From Roseovarius carneus (GTDB lineage: Bacteria > Pseudomonadota > Alphaproteobacteria > Rhodobacterales > Rhodobacteraceae), in assembly GCF_020141465.1 (NCBI RefSeq), contig NZ_JAHSPD010000001.1, forward strand, positions 1,036,374 to 1,100,373: a DNA stretch of 64,000 nt. Reading direction: 5' to 3'. A model generated the notes under the pieces. It worked only from the letters and a program-made list of their open reading frames with translations, was not told the origin of the DNA and made no database searches. Both the position numbers and the translations under genes were made by a program. Shown in pieces: positions 8,180 to 17,096 of the stretch; within the stretch, counting starts at the first letter, position 1; the number at the start of each line of letters is the position of its first letter.

Positions 8180-9066
8180 ACCCATTTCGCAAAAGGCGGC
8201 AGCGACATCAGCACCGCATTGGCGTCATGCCCGGTGGCGAGGCCAAACTTCGTGCCGCGATCATAGACAAGGTTGTATTCCGCATAGAGGCCACGATGGA
8301 TCAACTGCGCATCCTTGTCGGCATCGGTCCAATCCTGCACGCGCCGCTTCTCGATCAAGGGCGTGAAGGCGGGCAGAAACGCGCGGCCAATATCTTGGGT
8401 CAGCGCAAAATCCGCCTCCCAATCGCCGGTGTTGCGATCATCCATGAAAATGCCACCCACGCCGCGCGCCCGGCCCCGGTGCGGGATGAAGAAATACTCA
8501 TCCGCCCAAGCCTTCAACTCGGGGTAAAGCGCCTCACCATGCGGGTCGAGATGGGCTTTCTGAGCTGCATGAAAATGCGCGGTGTCCTCGGCATATTCAA
8601 GACAGGGGTTCAGGTCCGATCCGCCGCCGAACCACCACGCATGCGGGGTCCAGAACATCCGCGTGTTCATATGCACGGCGGGGCAATGCGGGTTCTGCAT
8701 ATGCGCCACGAGGGAGATGCCGCTGGCCCAGAAGCTTGGATCGTCCTCCATACCGGGCACACCCCGCGCGGCCATCGCCTTTTGCGCCGAGGCACCCAGC
8801 GTGCCGTAAACCTCGGACACGTTCACGCCGACTTTCTCGAACACCCGGCCTTCGCGCATCACGCTCATCAGGCCGCCGCCCGCATCGCTGCCATCCTCGG
8901 CGCTGCGGGTTGTCTCGCTGACCTCAAAGCGCGCAGGGGGGGCATCGGACATGGGCCCGTCTGCGTGGCTGTCTTCCAACCCCTCGAAGGCGGACACAAT
9001 CTGGTCACGCAGATCGCGGAACCATGCCGCCGCGCGGCGCTTTTCAGTGTCAAAATCAGCGGTCAT
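8176..9066 (-). CDS. hemF: Oxygen-dependent coproporphyrinogen III oxidase (296 aa)
   Basis: Converts coproporphyrinogen III to protoporphyrinogen IX with O2 in haem synthesis. The family signatures are clear: HMNTRMFWTP, WWFGGGSDLNPC, then the long block around EYFFIPHRGRARGVGGIFMDD (expected pattern H-R-x-x-R-G-x-G-G). The N-terminal extension in the open frame is not conserved. The chosen ATG (MTADFDTEKRR) has AAGGA five nt upstream. It is the last of four same-strand genes (clpS, rsmC-like, SDR, hemF). Its stop codon is shared tail to tail with the EEP-fold gene (CTAG). Confidence 0.96.
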   Translation of the reverse strand: MTADFDTEKRRAAAWFRDLRDQIVSAFEGLEDSHADGPMSDAPPARFEVSETTRSAEDGSDAGGGLMSVMREGRVFEKVGVNVSEVYGTLGASAQKAMAARGVPGMEDDPSFWASGISLVAHMQNPHCPAVHMNTRMFWTPHAWWFGGGSDLNPCLEYAEDTAHFHAAQKAHLDPHGEALYPELKAWADEYFFIPHRGRARGVGGIFMDDRNTGDWEADFALTQDIGRAFLPAFTPLIEKRRVQDWTDADKDAQLIHRGLYAEYNLVYDRGTKFGLATGHDANAVLMSLPPFAKWV

Positions 9067-9118
9067 TTGAGTCCTTTCCAAAGGCGAAGACGCCCATGCA
9101 GGGCGCAGGAGCGCGCAT

Positions 9119-9922
9119 TTAATGCGCGGGGGCTGCGACAGGATCCACAAGGGAGCGCCCGCCGTCCAGTGTCAAGATTTGCCCGGTCATGAAATCGGCG
9201 CTGTCGCTGGCCAAAAACTGTACCGCCTCGGCAAGCTCTCCGGGCGAGGCAATGCGCCCCATCGGTGTGTGCTGCTCGATATCCTTGCGGTAATCGGCAT
9301 TTTCCTTGAGCGTCGTTTGTAGGGATGCGCTCATCACCGAGCCGAACGCGACCGCGTTCACCCGGATCCGGTGCGGCGCCAGCGTGACCGCAAGCGAGCG
9401 TGTCATCTGGTCAAGCGCTGCCGTGGACACTGAATAAGCCAGAAGATCGGGATGCGTGCGTCGCGCGGCAATCGACGAGAGGTTGATGATGGAGCCGACG
9501 CAATTGGCCTCGTCATTCTCCTCGCCCTGCTTGATCATCCGTTTCGCCACAAGCTGGCTGAGGCGCAGTGAGGTCATCAGGTTTTGTTGCAAGAGCATCT
9601 CCACCCCATCATCATCGGGGTTGAGCGGGTCCGACTTGACCATCTGCCGCGATGCGTTGACCAGAATATCGACCGAATCGAACGCATCAAGCGTGGCCGA
9701 CAGCAGGTTGGTGAGCGTCAGCTTCTCGCGCAGGTCGCCCGCAAAATAGCGGATCGTGTCACCCTCCCCACGTTCGCCCAGTTGCTCTACCAGCCCTTCT
9801 TCGTCCATATCGGCGAACATCACATTCGCGCCCTTGTCCGCAAAATGCCGCCCAATGGCGAGGCCGATACCGTTTGCACCACCCGTGACGATGGCGGTCT
9901 TGCCAGAGATCGAAAGAGACAT
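9119..9922 (-). CDS. Short-chain dehydrogenase/reductase-fold protein lacking the catalytic lysine (267 aa)
   Basis: Classical SDR Rossmann fold: the cofactor motif TGGANGIGLAIG at residues ~13-24, an acidic residue after strand 2 (FADMDEEG) suggesting NAD rather than NADP, and the C-terminal FMTGQILTLDGG. The active-site serine (INLSSIA) and tyrosine (AYSVSTAAL) are present. However, the YxxxK lysine is replaced by threonine, and the NNAG motif reads VNAS. The protein may therefore be a weak enzyme or a non-catalytic relative. It sits 52 bp upstream of hemF and 51 bp downstream of the methyltransferase gene on the same strand, consistent with one transcript. Confidence 0.85.
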   Translation of the reverse strand: MSLSISGKTAIVTGGANGIGLAIGRHFADKGANVMFADMDEEGLVEQLGERGEGDTIRYFAGDLREKLTLTNLLSATLDAFDSVDILVNASRQMVKSDPLNPDDDGVEMLLQQNLMTSLRLSQLVAKRMIKQGEENDEANCVGSIINLSSIAARRTHPDLLAYSVSTAALDQMTRSLAVTLAPHRIRVNAVAFGSVMSASLQTTLKENADYRKDIEQHTPMGRIASPGELAEAVQFLASDSADFMTGQILTLDGGRSLVDPVAAPAH

Positions 9923-9973
9923 GGGGGATCAGATCCTTGCGACAGGGTGAGTCGGGGGCAAGCTTAGGATAGT

Positions 9974-10963
9974 TCAGCGCCGGGCGCGAGACGGACGGCG
10001 CGCATGGAGCACTTTGAACCGATTGTCGCCTGCAACCTCGCGCAGCTCGCCAAAGGCTTCGCTGAGCACGCTCTCGTATGGCAGGTGGCGGTTGGCAACC
10101 ATCCAGAGGTGCCCTGCGGGCTTCAACATCCCGGCGGCTGCGCGAATAAAAGCCTGCCCCAGCTTGGGATCGGCGGTGCGTCCGCTGTGGAAAGGCGGGT
10201 TCATCAACACGATATCGGCCAGTGCCTCGGGCCGCCAGCGCAGCGCGTCGTCCCAGTGGAACCGCGCCCGCGCATCCGCCACGTTGTGGCGCGCGCAGTC
10301 CAACGCGGTATGGTCGGCCTCCACAAGGTCGATCTGGCTGATCTTCTCGCGGCTCAGCGCCATGGCACTCAGATAGCCCCAGCCCGCGCCCAGGTCGATC
10401 ACATGCCCGCCGATTGTCTCTGGCAGCTCCGCCATCAGCGCCTCTGATGCGCCATCCACGGCGTCGGCCGAGAAAACGCCGGGCGCGGTGACGAACCCGC
10501 CCTCGATCTCGCTTTGGCCCGCCGACATCCATGTGGAGAGGTCCGGCGCGGGGTCCATCCAGAAGAGCTTGCCATGGGCCTTGTTGATCGGCCCCGCCAC
10601 GCCATCGGCGGCCTTGCGGCAGGATTTGAGCACCGATTCGATCCCGTCGGTCTTGAGCCCGTCGATGATCACCGGACCATCCGTCACCGATGCGGCCTCC
10701 GCGATCAGGGCGCGGGCCAGTTCCTTGGCGCGGGGGATGCAGACCACGGACGCGCCATAACGCCCCTCGGGCACGGTGTTGCAGGCGTAGCCCAGCCCCG
10801 CGAAGTAATCATGATCCGGTTTGGCCGTGGTGATCACATGCACCGGCGCATCCCCGAGCGCGCTCAGATCATCCCCGACGCGGGGTGCGAACACCGCGAT
10901 ACGCCCACCCTCGGGCAACGCAAGGCCACTTTCCAGCGCCAGAGGCAAACGAAGCGCGGTCAA
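9974..10963 (-). CDS. Class I SAM-dependent methyltransferase, RsmC-like (329 aa)
   Basis: The C-terminal half has a SAM-binding motif (HVIDLGAGWGYLSAMAL) and MNPPFHSGR, the NPPF motif of N-methyltransferases acting on bases. It ends RFKVLHARRPS, as RsmC/RlmG-type 16S/23S rRNA guanine-N2 methyltransferases do. The N-terminal half looks like the degenerate duplicated methyltransferase domain of that family. Length is close to E. coli RsmC (about 340 aa). The likely role is modification of 16S rRNA G1207, but the exact target is inferred. It is 7 bp downstream of clpS on the same strand. Confidence 0.85.
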   Translation of the reverse strand: MTALRLPLALESGLALPEGGRIAVFAPRVGDDLSALGDAPVHVITTAKPDHDYFAGLGYACNTVPEGRYGASVVCIPRAKELARALIAEAASVTDGPVIIDGLKTDGIESVLKSCRKAADGVAGPINKAHGKLFWMDPAPDLSTWMSAGQSEIEGGFVTAPGVFSADAVDGASEALMAELPETIGGHVIDLGAGWGYLSAMALSREKISQIDLVEADHTALDCARHNVADARARFHWDDALRWRPEALADIVLMNPPFHSGRTADPKLGQAFIRAAAGMLKPAGHLWMVANRHLPYESVLSEAFGELREVAGDNRFKVLHARRPSRARR

Positions 10964-10970
10964 ACCGGGC

Positions 10971-11339
10971 CTATTCCTTTTCCATTGTGCATTGCAGCGG
11001 GTGCTGATGCTGGCGGGCGAAATCCATCACCTGCGCCACTTTGGTCTCCGCAATCTCATGGCTGAAGACGCCGACAACGGCCAGACCTTTCTTGTGCACA
11101 GTCAGCATGATCTCAAACGCCTGCGCATGATTCAGCCCGAAGAACCGCTCAAGCACGGCCACCACGAATTCCATCGGGGTGTAATCGTCATTGAGCAACA
11201 TCACCTTGTAAAGCGGCGGGCGCTTTGTCTTTGGCCGCGTGGCGACCACGACGGATGCATCGCTGTCATCGTCATTATCTGGACCGGCAAAAATAAGGGG
11301 CATGGGAAGCGGAATCTCGTGCGGTTTGGCTGTTGTCAT
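10971..11339 (-). CDS. clpS: ATP-dependent Clp protease adaptor (122 aa)
   Basis: Adaptor that delivers N-degron substrates to ClpA-ClpP. The ClpS core is unmistakable: [20 protein letters not shown], then [28 protein letters not shown], and the terminal [10 protein letters not shown]. The NDDYTPM segment forms the N-degron pocket. A variable acidic N-terminal tail (DNDDDSD) of about 40 residues precedes the core, as usual. clpA is not adjacent. The gene is divergent from the HAD gene across a 55-bp gap. Confidence 0.96.
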   Translation of the reverse strand: MTTAKPHEIPLPMPLIFAGPDNDDDSDASVVVATRPKTKRPPLYKVMLLNDDYTPMEFVVAVLERFFGLNHAQAFEIMLTVHKKGLAVVGVFSHEIAETKVAQVMDFARQHQHPLQCTMEKE

Positions 11340-11394
11340 GGTGTGACGTCTATATAGCTTGGAGGGTAGGGCTGAAAAGGGGGTGTGGGGTGCA

Positions 11395-12099
11395 ATGACG
11401 TGTCTAAGGGACGCAAATCTGCGATGTATCGCCTTTGATGCGGATGATACGCTCTGGCGGAATGAGGAATTCTATCGTGGGGCGCATGCGAGATTCGCGG
11501 ACCTTCTGGCGGATTACGCGCCGCCCGAGGGCATGCGCGCGCGCCTTGTGGCCGCAGAGGCGCGCAATCTGGGGCGCTATGGGTTTGGCATCAAGGGCTT
11601 TACCCTGTCGATGATCGAGACGGCGATCGAGGTAACGCAGGGTGCCGTGCCCGCATCGGTAATCTCGCAGATCATCGCCGAAGGGCAGGAGATGCTGGCC
11701 CATCCAGTGCAATTGCTGCCGCATGTGGCTGAGGTTCTGGACACGCTTGCGGCGCAGAGGCCGCTGATCCTCATCACCAAGGGAGAGCTTCTGGATCAAG
11801 AGCGCAAGCTGGCCGCCTCGGGCCTTGGGGATCATTTCCGCGCCGTGCATATCGTGAGTGACAAGACCGAGGCCGTTTATGCTCGCATCCTGTCCGGCGA
11901 GGGTGTCGCGCCGGAGGAGGCGTTGATGGTGGGCAATTCGCTGCGCTCTGATATATTGCCGATGCTGGGTGTGGGCAGCTGGGCGGTGCATGTGCCCGCC
12001 GCCTTGACGTGGGAGTATGAGCAGGCCGAGGCCCCCGATCATCCGCGCTTCATTCAGATCGCGGATTTTGGGGCCTTGCCTGCACAGTTGGGGTTTTAG
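11395..12099 (+). CDS. HAD-superfamily hydrolase (234 aa)
   Basis: Haloacid-dehalogenase-type phosphatase. Motif I is [12 protein letters not shown] (nucleophile and acid Asp pair), motif II ILITKGE, motif III lysine within SDKTEAVY, and motif [11 protein letters not shown]. An alpha-helical cap lies between motifs I and II. The substrate is probably a small phosphorylated metabolite, but it is not identifiable. Upstream start codons exist in the frame. ATG 11395 was chosen because a G-rich site (GTGGGG) is 4 nt upstream and the motif I strand follows shortly. Its stop overlaps the convergent zapE stop by 4 nt (TTAG). Confidence 0.85.
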   Translation: MTCLRDANLRCIAFDADDTLWRNEEFYRGAHARFADLLADYAPPEGMRARLVAAEARNLGRYGFGIKGFTLSMIETAIEVTQGAVPASVISQIIAEGQEMLAHPVQLLPHVAEVLDTLAAQRPLILITKGELLDQERKLAASGLGDHFRAVHIVSDKTEAVYARILSGEGVAPEEALMVGNSLRSDILPMLGVGSWAVHVPAALTWEYEQAEAPDHPRFIQIADFGALPAQLGF

Positions 12100-13142
12100 C
12101 CCGCCCACTCCTCTGATTGCATTTCGCGCAGGCGCGACGCCGTGCGCTCAAACTCAAACGTGCCTTCACCCTCGACATAGAGCATCTCGGGCTCCGCCGC
12201 CGCCGAGCAGATGAGCTGCACTTTAGCCTCATAAAGCGCGTCGATCAGCGTGACGAACCTCTTGGCCTCATTAAAATTCTGACGGCTAAGCTGCGGGATG
12301 TTCTCCACCACCAAAACCCGAACTGCCTCGGCCAGTGCGAGGTAATCGGCAGGGCCAAGGGGCTTGCCACAAAGGTCATAAAAGCTGGCCCGTGCCACGC
12401 CATTGTGAAAGCCGGGGATCTCAACGCTGCGTTTCTGGACGGTCAGGGTATGGGGGGCGGCCTGTCCTTCGGTGAGGTTCTCCCAAAGGGTGCTGATCTC
12501 CGCCTGCGCCTCGGGGCCAAGGGGTGTGAAATAGGTTTTGCTGCCCGCGATCCGGTCCTGACGGTAATCGGTAGGTGAGGCCAGATGATGGACCACCATC
12601 CGTTCCTTCAAAAGGGCGATGAAGGGCAGGAAAAGCTGCCGGTTCAGCCCGTGCAGATACAGATCATCCGGCACGCGGTTGGAGGTGGTCACGACCACGA
12701 CCCCGGCGGCGAAAAGCGCCTCAAAGAGCCGCCCGACGATCATCGCATCGGTGATGTCGGTGATCTGCATTTCGTCAAACGCCAACAGGCGCACATCCTG
12801 CGCCACCTTTGCCGCAACAGGGGCCAGCGCATCCTCCACCCCCTCTTGCCGCGCGGCGTGCAGCCCGGCGTGGATTTCCTGCATGAAGGCGTGAAAATGC
12901 ACCCGCCTGTTGGGCACGGTGAGCGAGGCTGCGAACATATCCATCAACATGGACTTGCCCCGCCCCACCCCGCCCCAAAGATAGAGGCCCTTGGGCGGCT
13001 CAGGGGTCTTGCGGAACCATCCCGTGCGCACAGGCTCACTCAGCGCCGCGCGCATCCGCTCAAACTCGGGCATCACGGCCTCTTGCGCCGGGTCCGCGGT
13101 GAGGGTGCCGTCGGCGCAGAGGCGGGCGTAAATCTCGGGCAT
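12096..13142 (-). CDS. zapE: AFG1-family ATPase / cell division protein ZapE (348 aa)
   Basis: P-loop ATPase of the ZapE/AFG1 (LACE1) family, associated with the Z-ring in E. coli and with mitochondrial-type protein quality control in eukaryotes. Walker A is GGVGRGKSMLMD, Walker B LLAFDEMQITD, sensor-like VTTSNRVPDDLYLHGL, and the family region FYDLCGKPLGPADYLAL follows. The C-terminal RFVTLIDALYEAKV is also characteristic. The frame is open upstream, but those residues are unconserved. I chose the ATG of MPEIYARL as giving the family's usual length, and a second ATG nine bases earlier is equally possible. Confidence 0.93.
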   Translation of the reverse strand: MPEIYARLCADGTLTADPAQEAVMPEFERMRAALSEPVRTGWFRKTPEPPKGLYLWGGVGRGKSMLMDMFAASLTVPNRRVHFHAFMQEIHAGLHAARQEGVEDALAPVAAKVAQDVRLLAFDEMQITDITDAMIVGRLFEALFAAGVVVVTTSNRVPDDLYLHGLNRQLFLPFIALLKERMVVHHLASPTDYRQDRIAGSKTYFTPLGPEAQAEISTLWENLTEGQAAPHTLTVQKRSVEIPGFHNGVARASFYDLCGKPLGPADYLALAEAVRVLVVENIPQLSRQNFNEAKRFVTLIDALYEAKVQLICSAAAEPEMLYVEGEGTFEFERTASRLREMQSEEWAG

Positions 13143-13355
13143 GGTTTCCATCCGCGTTGGGATAACGCGCGCGTCGGGCGCTGAAAAGCGGTTTAGGCGC
13201 GCAGGTTGCAGAGAGACGCCCGCGCGATATTGCCCATCCGCGCGCCGCGTGTCAGGGTCTGCCCCACCCGTGCGCATGAGCCGCGCGGGAGACAAGGCCA
13301 TCTCAGGGACCCCCGATATGCAAATTCAGCCCTGCCTCCAAGCCATGCCGCGCCC

Positions 13356-13958
13356 ATGACATTCGAGATTTACACAGCGCTTTTCACCTTCGCCCTCGTC
13401 ACCGTGATCACACCGGGGCCGAACAATCTGATGCTCATGGCGTCGGGGGCCAATTTCGGGTTCCGCCGGACGGTGCCGCATATGTTCGGCATTGGCATCG
13501 GGATGCCGGTTCTCACATTCATGGTGGGGATCGGGATCATGCAGGTCTTCGAGATGTTCCCGATCATCGACACCGTGCTCAAGGTATTGAGTGTGGTCTA
13601 CCTGCTCTATCTGGCGTGGAAAATCGCAAATGCGGCCCCTCCGCAAGCCGCCAAGGCCGAGGGCCGCCCGCTGACGTTTCTACAAGCCGCCGCCTTCCAA
13701 TGGGTAAACCCCAAAGCGTGGACCATGGCCCTCTCGGCGATCACGCTTTACGCCACGGCGCGGGACCTCACGGCGCTTTTGTGGGTGGCGGGGACCTATC
13801 TTCTGGTCTCGCTGGTCTCCACGACAAGCTGGACGGCGCTGGGCCTTCAGATGCGCCGCGTGCTGAGCAGCCCCAAGCGGCTGCGTGTCTTCAACATCAC
13901 CATGGCAATCTTGCTGGTCGCGACCCTTATTCCGGTGCTATGGCCCCCGACAAGCTAG
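13356..13958 (+). CDS. LysE-family amino acid exporter (200 aa)
   Basis: Small inner-membrane exporter of the LysE/RhtB family with about six membrane segments. The family motif TPGPNNLMLMASGANFG follows the first helix, and QWVNPKAWTMAL (the QFxNPKxW motif) lies near residue 115. Such proteins export amino acids or their derivatives by proton exchange, but the substrate is unknown here. The ATG of MTFEIYTALF was chosen because upstream residues of the open frame are not membrane-protein-like. It lies 14 bp before the next gene. Confidence 0.9.
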   Translation: MTFEIYTALFTFALVTVITPGPNNLMLMASGANFGFRRTVPHMFGIGIGMPVLTFMVGIGIMQVFEMFPIIDTVLKVLSVVYLLYLAWKIANAAPPQAAKAEGRPLTFLQAAAFQWVNPKAWTMALSAITLYATARDLTALLWVAGTYLLVSLVSTTSWTALGLQMRRVLSSPKRLRVFNITMAILLVATLIPVLWPPTS

Positions 13959-13972
13959 CCGGAGAGACTGAC

Positions 13973-14602
13973 ATGACCCTGACACTTTTGCATACCGCCG
14001 AGGTTCACCGCGCCGCTTTTGACGCGCTGGCCGCACGTATCGCGCCCGAGGCAAAGCTGACCCATCATGTACGCGCAGATTGGCTGGAGCGGGCGCAGGA
14101 TGGTGTGGACGACACCCTCAGGGCCGAGATTGCAAAGGCCATAGCTGCCGCCCCCGGCCCCGTGCTCTGCACGTGCACCACGCTAGGGCCTCAGGCCGTT
14201 GAGGCGGGCGCGATCCGAATTGACGCGCCGATGATGCAGGCCGCCGCAAAGATCGCGGCAAAGGCCCAAGGCAGCATCGTCATGGCCTATTGCCTGCCCA
14301 GTACGCTTGCCCCGTCAGCCGCCCTTCTGGACGCGGCGCTGGAGGCTGAGGGCCACAAGGCCAAAGTTCATGCGCTGAGCCTTGCGCAGTTCTGGCCCCT
14401 TTTTGAGGCGGGCGAGGATGAGGCCTTTGCCGCCGTCATCGCCACCGCCATCCGCGAGAACCTGAGCGCGGTGCCTGGGGCCGCCTGCGTCGTGCTGGCC
14501 CAAGCCTCCATGGCCAGGGCCGCACCGATGCTGAGCGGCCTTCCCATCCCGGTTCTTGCCTCACCCGAGATGGCCCTGCGCGCGGCGCTCAGCCAAGCCT
14601 GA
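13973..14602 (+). CDS. Uncharacterised protein distantly resembling Asp/Glu racemases (209 aa)
   Basis: The Shine-Dalgarno GGAGAG lies 5-6 nt before the ATG. The sequence is Ala-rich and alpha/beta in character. A cysteine-containing loop ([16 protein letters not shown]) and a later strand-loop ([15 protein letters not shown]) are placed like the two active-site loops of the aspartate/glutamate racemase superfamily. The second catalytic cysteine is missing, so racemase activity is doubtful. It follows the LysE gene by 14 bp, probably in the same transcript, and precedes accA. Function is not assigned. Confidence 0.7.
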   Translation: MTLTLLHTAEVHRAAFDALAARIAPEAKLTHHVRADWLERAQDGVDDTLRAEIAKAIAAAPGPVLCTCTTLGPQAVEAGAIRIDAPMMQAAAKIAAKAQGSIVMAYCLPSTLAPSAALLDAALEAEGHKAKVHALSLAQFWPLFEAGEDEAFAAVIATAIRENLSAVPGAACVVLAQASMARAAPMLSGLPIPVLASPEMALRAALSQA

Positions 14603-14658
14603 TTGCATTCCCCGCCCGGCGCGGCCATATAGTTTGCAGCACTTTTAGAGGGCGCATC

Positions 14659-15621
14659 ATGACCAACTACCTCGATTTTGAAAAACCGCTGGCGGAGATT
14701 GAAGGCAAGGCAGCCGAGCTGCGCGCCATGGCTCTTGCGGGCGAAGGTGTGGATGTCGACGCTGAGGCGGGCGCGCTCGATACCAAAGCGGCGCAAATGC
14801 TGCGCGACCTCTACAAGGACCTCACGCCCTGGCGCAAATGTCAGGTTGCGCGCCACCCCGAGAGGCCGCATTGCCGCGATTACATTAGTGCGCTTTTCAC
14901 CGAATACACACCGCTGGCGGGGGATCGGAACTTTGCCGATGATCACGCCGTGATGGGGGGGCTCGCCCGTCTGGGTGACCGGCCCGTGATGGTGATCGGC
15001 CACGAGAAGGGCAACGACACCAAATCCCGGATTGAGCGGAATTTCGGCATGGCCCGCCCTGAAGGATATCGCAAGGCAATCCGGCTGATGGAGATGGCGG
15101 GCAAGTTTGGCCTGCCTGTGGTCACGCTTGTGGACACGCCCGGCGCCTATCCCGGCAAGGGCGCCGAGGAGCGCGGCCAGTCCGAGGCGATTGCCCGCTC
15201 GACCGAGGCGTGTCTGAGCATCGGTGTGCCGCTGGTTAGCGTCATCATCGGCGAGGGCGGATCGGGCGGGGCCGTGGCCTTTGCCACCGCCAACCGGATC
15301 GCGATGCTGGAGCATTCAGTCTATTCCGTGATCAGCCCTGAGGGCTGTGCGTCGATCCTGTGGAAGGATGCGGAAAAAATGCGCGAGGCGGCAGAGGCGC
15401 TGCGCCTGACGGCCCAGGATTTGATCAAGCTGGGCGTGGCGGACCGGATCATTGAGGAGCCGATGGGCGGCGCGCATCGAGCCCCGTCCGAGGCGATCGC
15501 TTCTGTGGGTCGCGCGATCACCTCCATGCTGGCCGAGCTCGACGGCAAATCACCCAAGGTGCTGATCCGCACCCGGCGCGAGAAATTCCTTAACATTGGC
15601 GCCAAAGGGCTGGCAGCCTAG
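14659..15621 (+). CDS. accA: Acetyl-CoA carboxylase carboxyltransferase subunit alpha (320 aa)
   Basis: Alpha half of the carboxyltransferase that moves CO2 from biotin-BCCP to acetyl-CoA, the first step of fatty acid synthesis. The crotonase-like fold signature [20 protein letters not shown] is present, followed by [17 protein letters not shown] and [12 protein letters not shown]. Length matches the family (about 315-320). AGAGGG lies just upstream of the ATG. accD and accBC are not in the window, which is typical of bacteria that scatter acc genes. Its stop codon is shared tail to tail with the GntR gene (CTAG). Confidence 0.97.
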   Translation: MTNYLDFEKPLAEIEGKAAELRAMALAGEGVDVDAEAGALDTKAAQMLRDLYKDLTPWRKCQVARHPERPHCRDYISALFTEYTPLAGDRNFADDHAVMGGLARLGDRPVMVIGHEKGNDTKSRIERNFGMARPEGYRKAIRLMEMAGKFGLPVVTLVDTPGAYPGKGAEERGQSEAIARSTEACLSIGVPLVSVIIGEGGSGGAVAFATANRIAMLEHSVYSVISPEGCASILWKDAEKMREAAEALRLTAQDLIKLGVADRIIEEPMGGAHRAPSEAIASVGRAITSMLAELDGKSPKVLIRTRREKFLNIGAKGLAA

Positions 15622-16265
15622 CTCGTCAACATTCTCAGCCCTTGCGTCACGTCCGAGCGAACGGCGAGGCGCAGCCCCGGCTCATCGCCTGCTTTGAGGG
15701 CTGCGATCATCAAGCGGTGATAAGGCGGCGGCTCCTTCGCGCGTAGGCGGCCATAGAGCGCCCGCATGGTGGGTCCAAGCTGTAGCCACACCGTCTCGGC
15801 CATGGCCAGCATCGCAGGCGCTTGAGCGCGCAGATAGAGCGTGCGGTGAAATTCCAGATTGCGGCGAATATAGGCGACGGCATCCTGGCGCGCGATATCC
15901 TCGGCGATGCGCCCGTTGATCTGGGTCAGCCGATCAATCAGCGCCATATGCGCGCGCGGCAACGCACGGCTGGCCAGCTCCACCTCGATGAGCGCGCGCA
16001 AGGCGGCCAGCTCTTCGATCCGGTCATTGCTCAGCTCGGGCGTGGAGACGCGGCCCGAATTACTCAGGCTTAGCGCGCCCTCGGCGACAAGGCGACGCAG
16101 CGCCTCGCGGGCCGGGGTCATGGAGACGTCGAACTCCTTGCCGATGCCGCGCAGGGTCAGCGACGCGCCCGGCGCGATCTCGCCATGCAGGATGCGGGTG
16201 CGCAGACCGCGATAGACGCGGTCATGGGCGGCGGGGGTCGGATCTGGGCGGGGTGCTTCTAGCAT
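15618..16265 (-). CDS. FCD-type GntR-family regulator, candidate TCA-cycle regulator (215 aa)
   Basis: The N-terminal GntR winged helix includes [18 protein letters not shown] and the recognition helix in [16 protein letters not shown]. The C-terminal all-helical FCD ligand domain includes [14 protein letters not shown] and FHRTLYLRA. Such regulators bind small acids and dissociate from TNGT..ACNA-type palindromes. A perfect palindrome GTTTGTGATCACAAAC lies 5 bp in front of the chosen ATG (MLEAPRPDP), where a ribosome site would be. The mRNA may therefore start at or near the ATG, with expression blocked by its own product. The same palindrome occurs in tandem before sucC and sdhC, making this protein the best local candidate for their regulator (inference). 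An upstream extension of the frame would run through the palindrome and is less likely. Confidence 0.85.
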   Translation of the reverse strand: MLEAPRPDPTPAAHDRVYRGLRTRILHGEIAPGASLTLRGIGKEFDVSMTPAREALRRLVAEGALSLSNSGRVSTPELSNDRIEELAALRALIEVELASRALPRAHMALIDRLTQINGRIAEDIARQDAVAYIRRNLEFHRTLYLRAQAPAMLAMAETVWLQLGPTMRALYGRLRAKEPPPYHRLMIAALKAGDEPGLRLAVRSDVTQGLRMLTS

Positions 16266-16270
16266 GAGGC

Positions 16271-16286
16271 GTTTGTGATCACAAAC
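16271..16286. promoter_or_regulatory. Perfect palindrome GTTTGTGATCACAAAC, presumed autoregulatory operator
   Basis: A 16-bp perfect inverted repeat occupying the 31-bp gap between the metalloprotease gene and the GntR gene. The core TTGTGATCACAA is shared with the two tandem operator pairs at 25.57 and 31.89 kb. TTGT-N4-ACAA symmetry is typical of FCD-GntR operators. Confidence 0.75.
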
Positions 16287-16296
16287 TGCGCCCCGG

Positions 16297-16980
16297 TCAA
16301 TCCCCGAAGCGGTAGCGGTGCAGCGCGGTGCCGTGGGTCTTGAGCCAGAGGCGGTGTGCGTCATAGCCGGGGCAGAGCCGCGCCACGATATCCCAGAAGG
16401 CCTGTGAGTGGTTCATCTCGGCCAGATGCGCGACCTCATGGGCGGCCACGTAATCAAGCACGTCAGGCGGGGCCATGATCAGCCGCCAGGAATAATTGAG
16501 CGCGCCCGTGGACGAGCATGACGCCCAGCGCGAGCGCGTATCACGCAGGGTGATGCGGCTGTAGGGCCGCCCCAAAACACCCGAATAGTGATCCGATGCG
16601 GCCACCAGACGCTCGCGCGCCAGTGTTTTGAGCCATGCCTGCACCCGAGGCGCGACAGGGCCGGGCACGTAAAGTGCGCCGCCCTCGCGGTGCACCCGCC
16701 GCCCGGACCCGGTGCGAAGCTCCAGCGTCTCACCCTCCACCGGCAGGGACGCGCCAGGCGCAATGGTCACATCGTCGGGCTGTCGTGCCAGATGCCCTGC
16801 GAGCCATGCCTGCTTTTGCCGCGCAAAACTGAGTGCCTCTGCCTCGGGCAATCCGGGCGGTAGGGTCAGTGTGACCCGCCCGTCAAGGGCGCTTACCCGA
16901 AGTGATATGCGCCGTGCCTGAGCCGACCTTCGCAACGTGATCGCAATGGGGGGGTTGCCGGGAAGGATGTGCTGGCCCAT
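16297..16980 (-). CDS. YgjP-type (DUF45) metallopeptidase (227 aa)
   Basis: Zinc peptidase-like protein with the motif VAAHEVAHLAEMNHSQAFW: HExxH plus a downstream histidine and glutamate region, as in YgjP/SprT-related proteins. The preceding TRSRWASCSSTGALNYSWRL is the conserved block of the family. Two starts are possible. The ATG at 16980 has GGGAG five nt upstream and was preferred over the ATG at 16992. The substrate and role are not established for this family. It lies 31 bp upstream of the GntR gene on the same strand. Confidence 0.88.
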   Translation of the reverse strand: MGQHILPGNPPIAITLRRSAQARRISLRVSALDGRVTLTLPPGLPEAEALSFARQKQAWLAGHLARQPDDVTIAPGASLPVEGETLELRTGSGRRVHREGGALYVPGPVAPRVQAWLKTLARERLVAASDHYSGVLGRPYSRITLRDTRSRWASCSSTGALNYSWRLIMAPPDVLDYVAAHEVAHLAEMNHSQAFWDIVARLCPGYDAHRLWLKTHGTALHRYRFGD

Positions 16981-17096
16981 ATGCTCTCCCATAGGTCGCG
17001 CCGCTTGGCGGGAGTCAAAGCCTTTGACACCCCTGCGCCGTTATGGCAGTTGGCGCTGATCGTTCACAAGACCCATGATGCGGAAGGGAAGCACCC

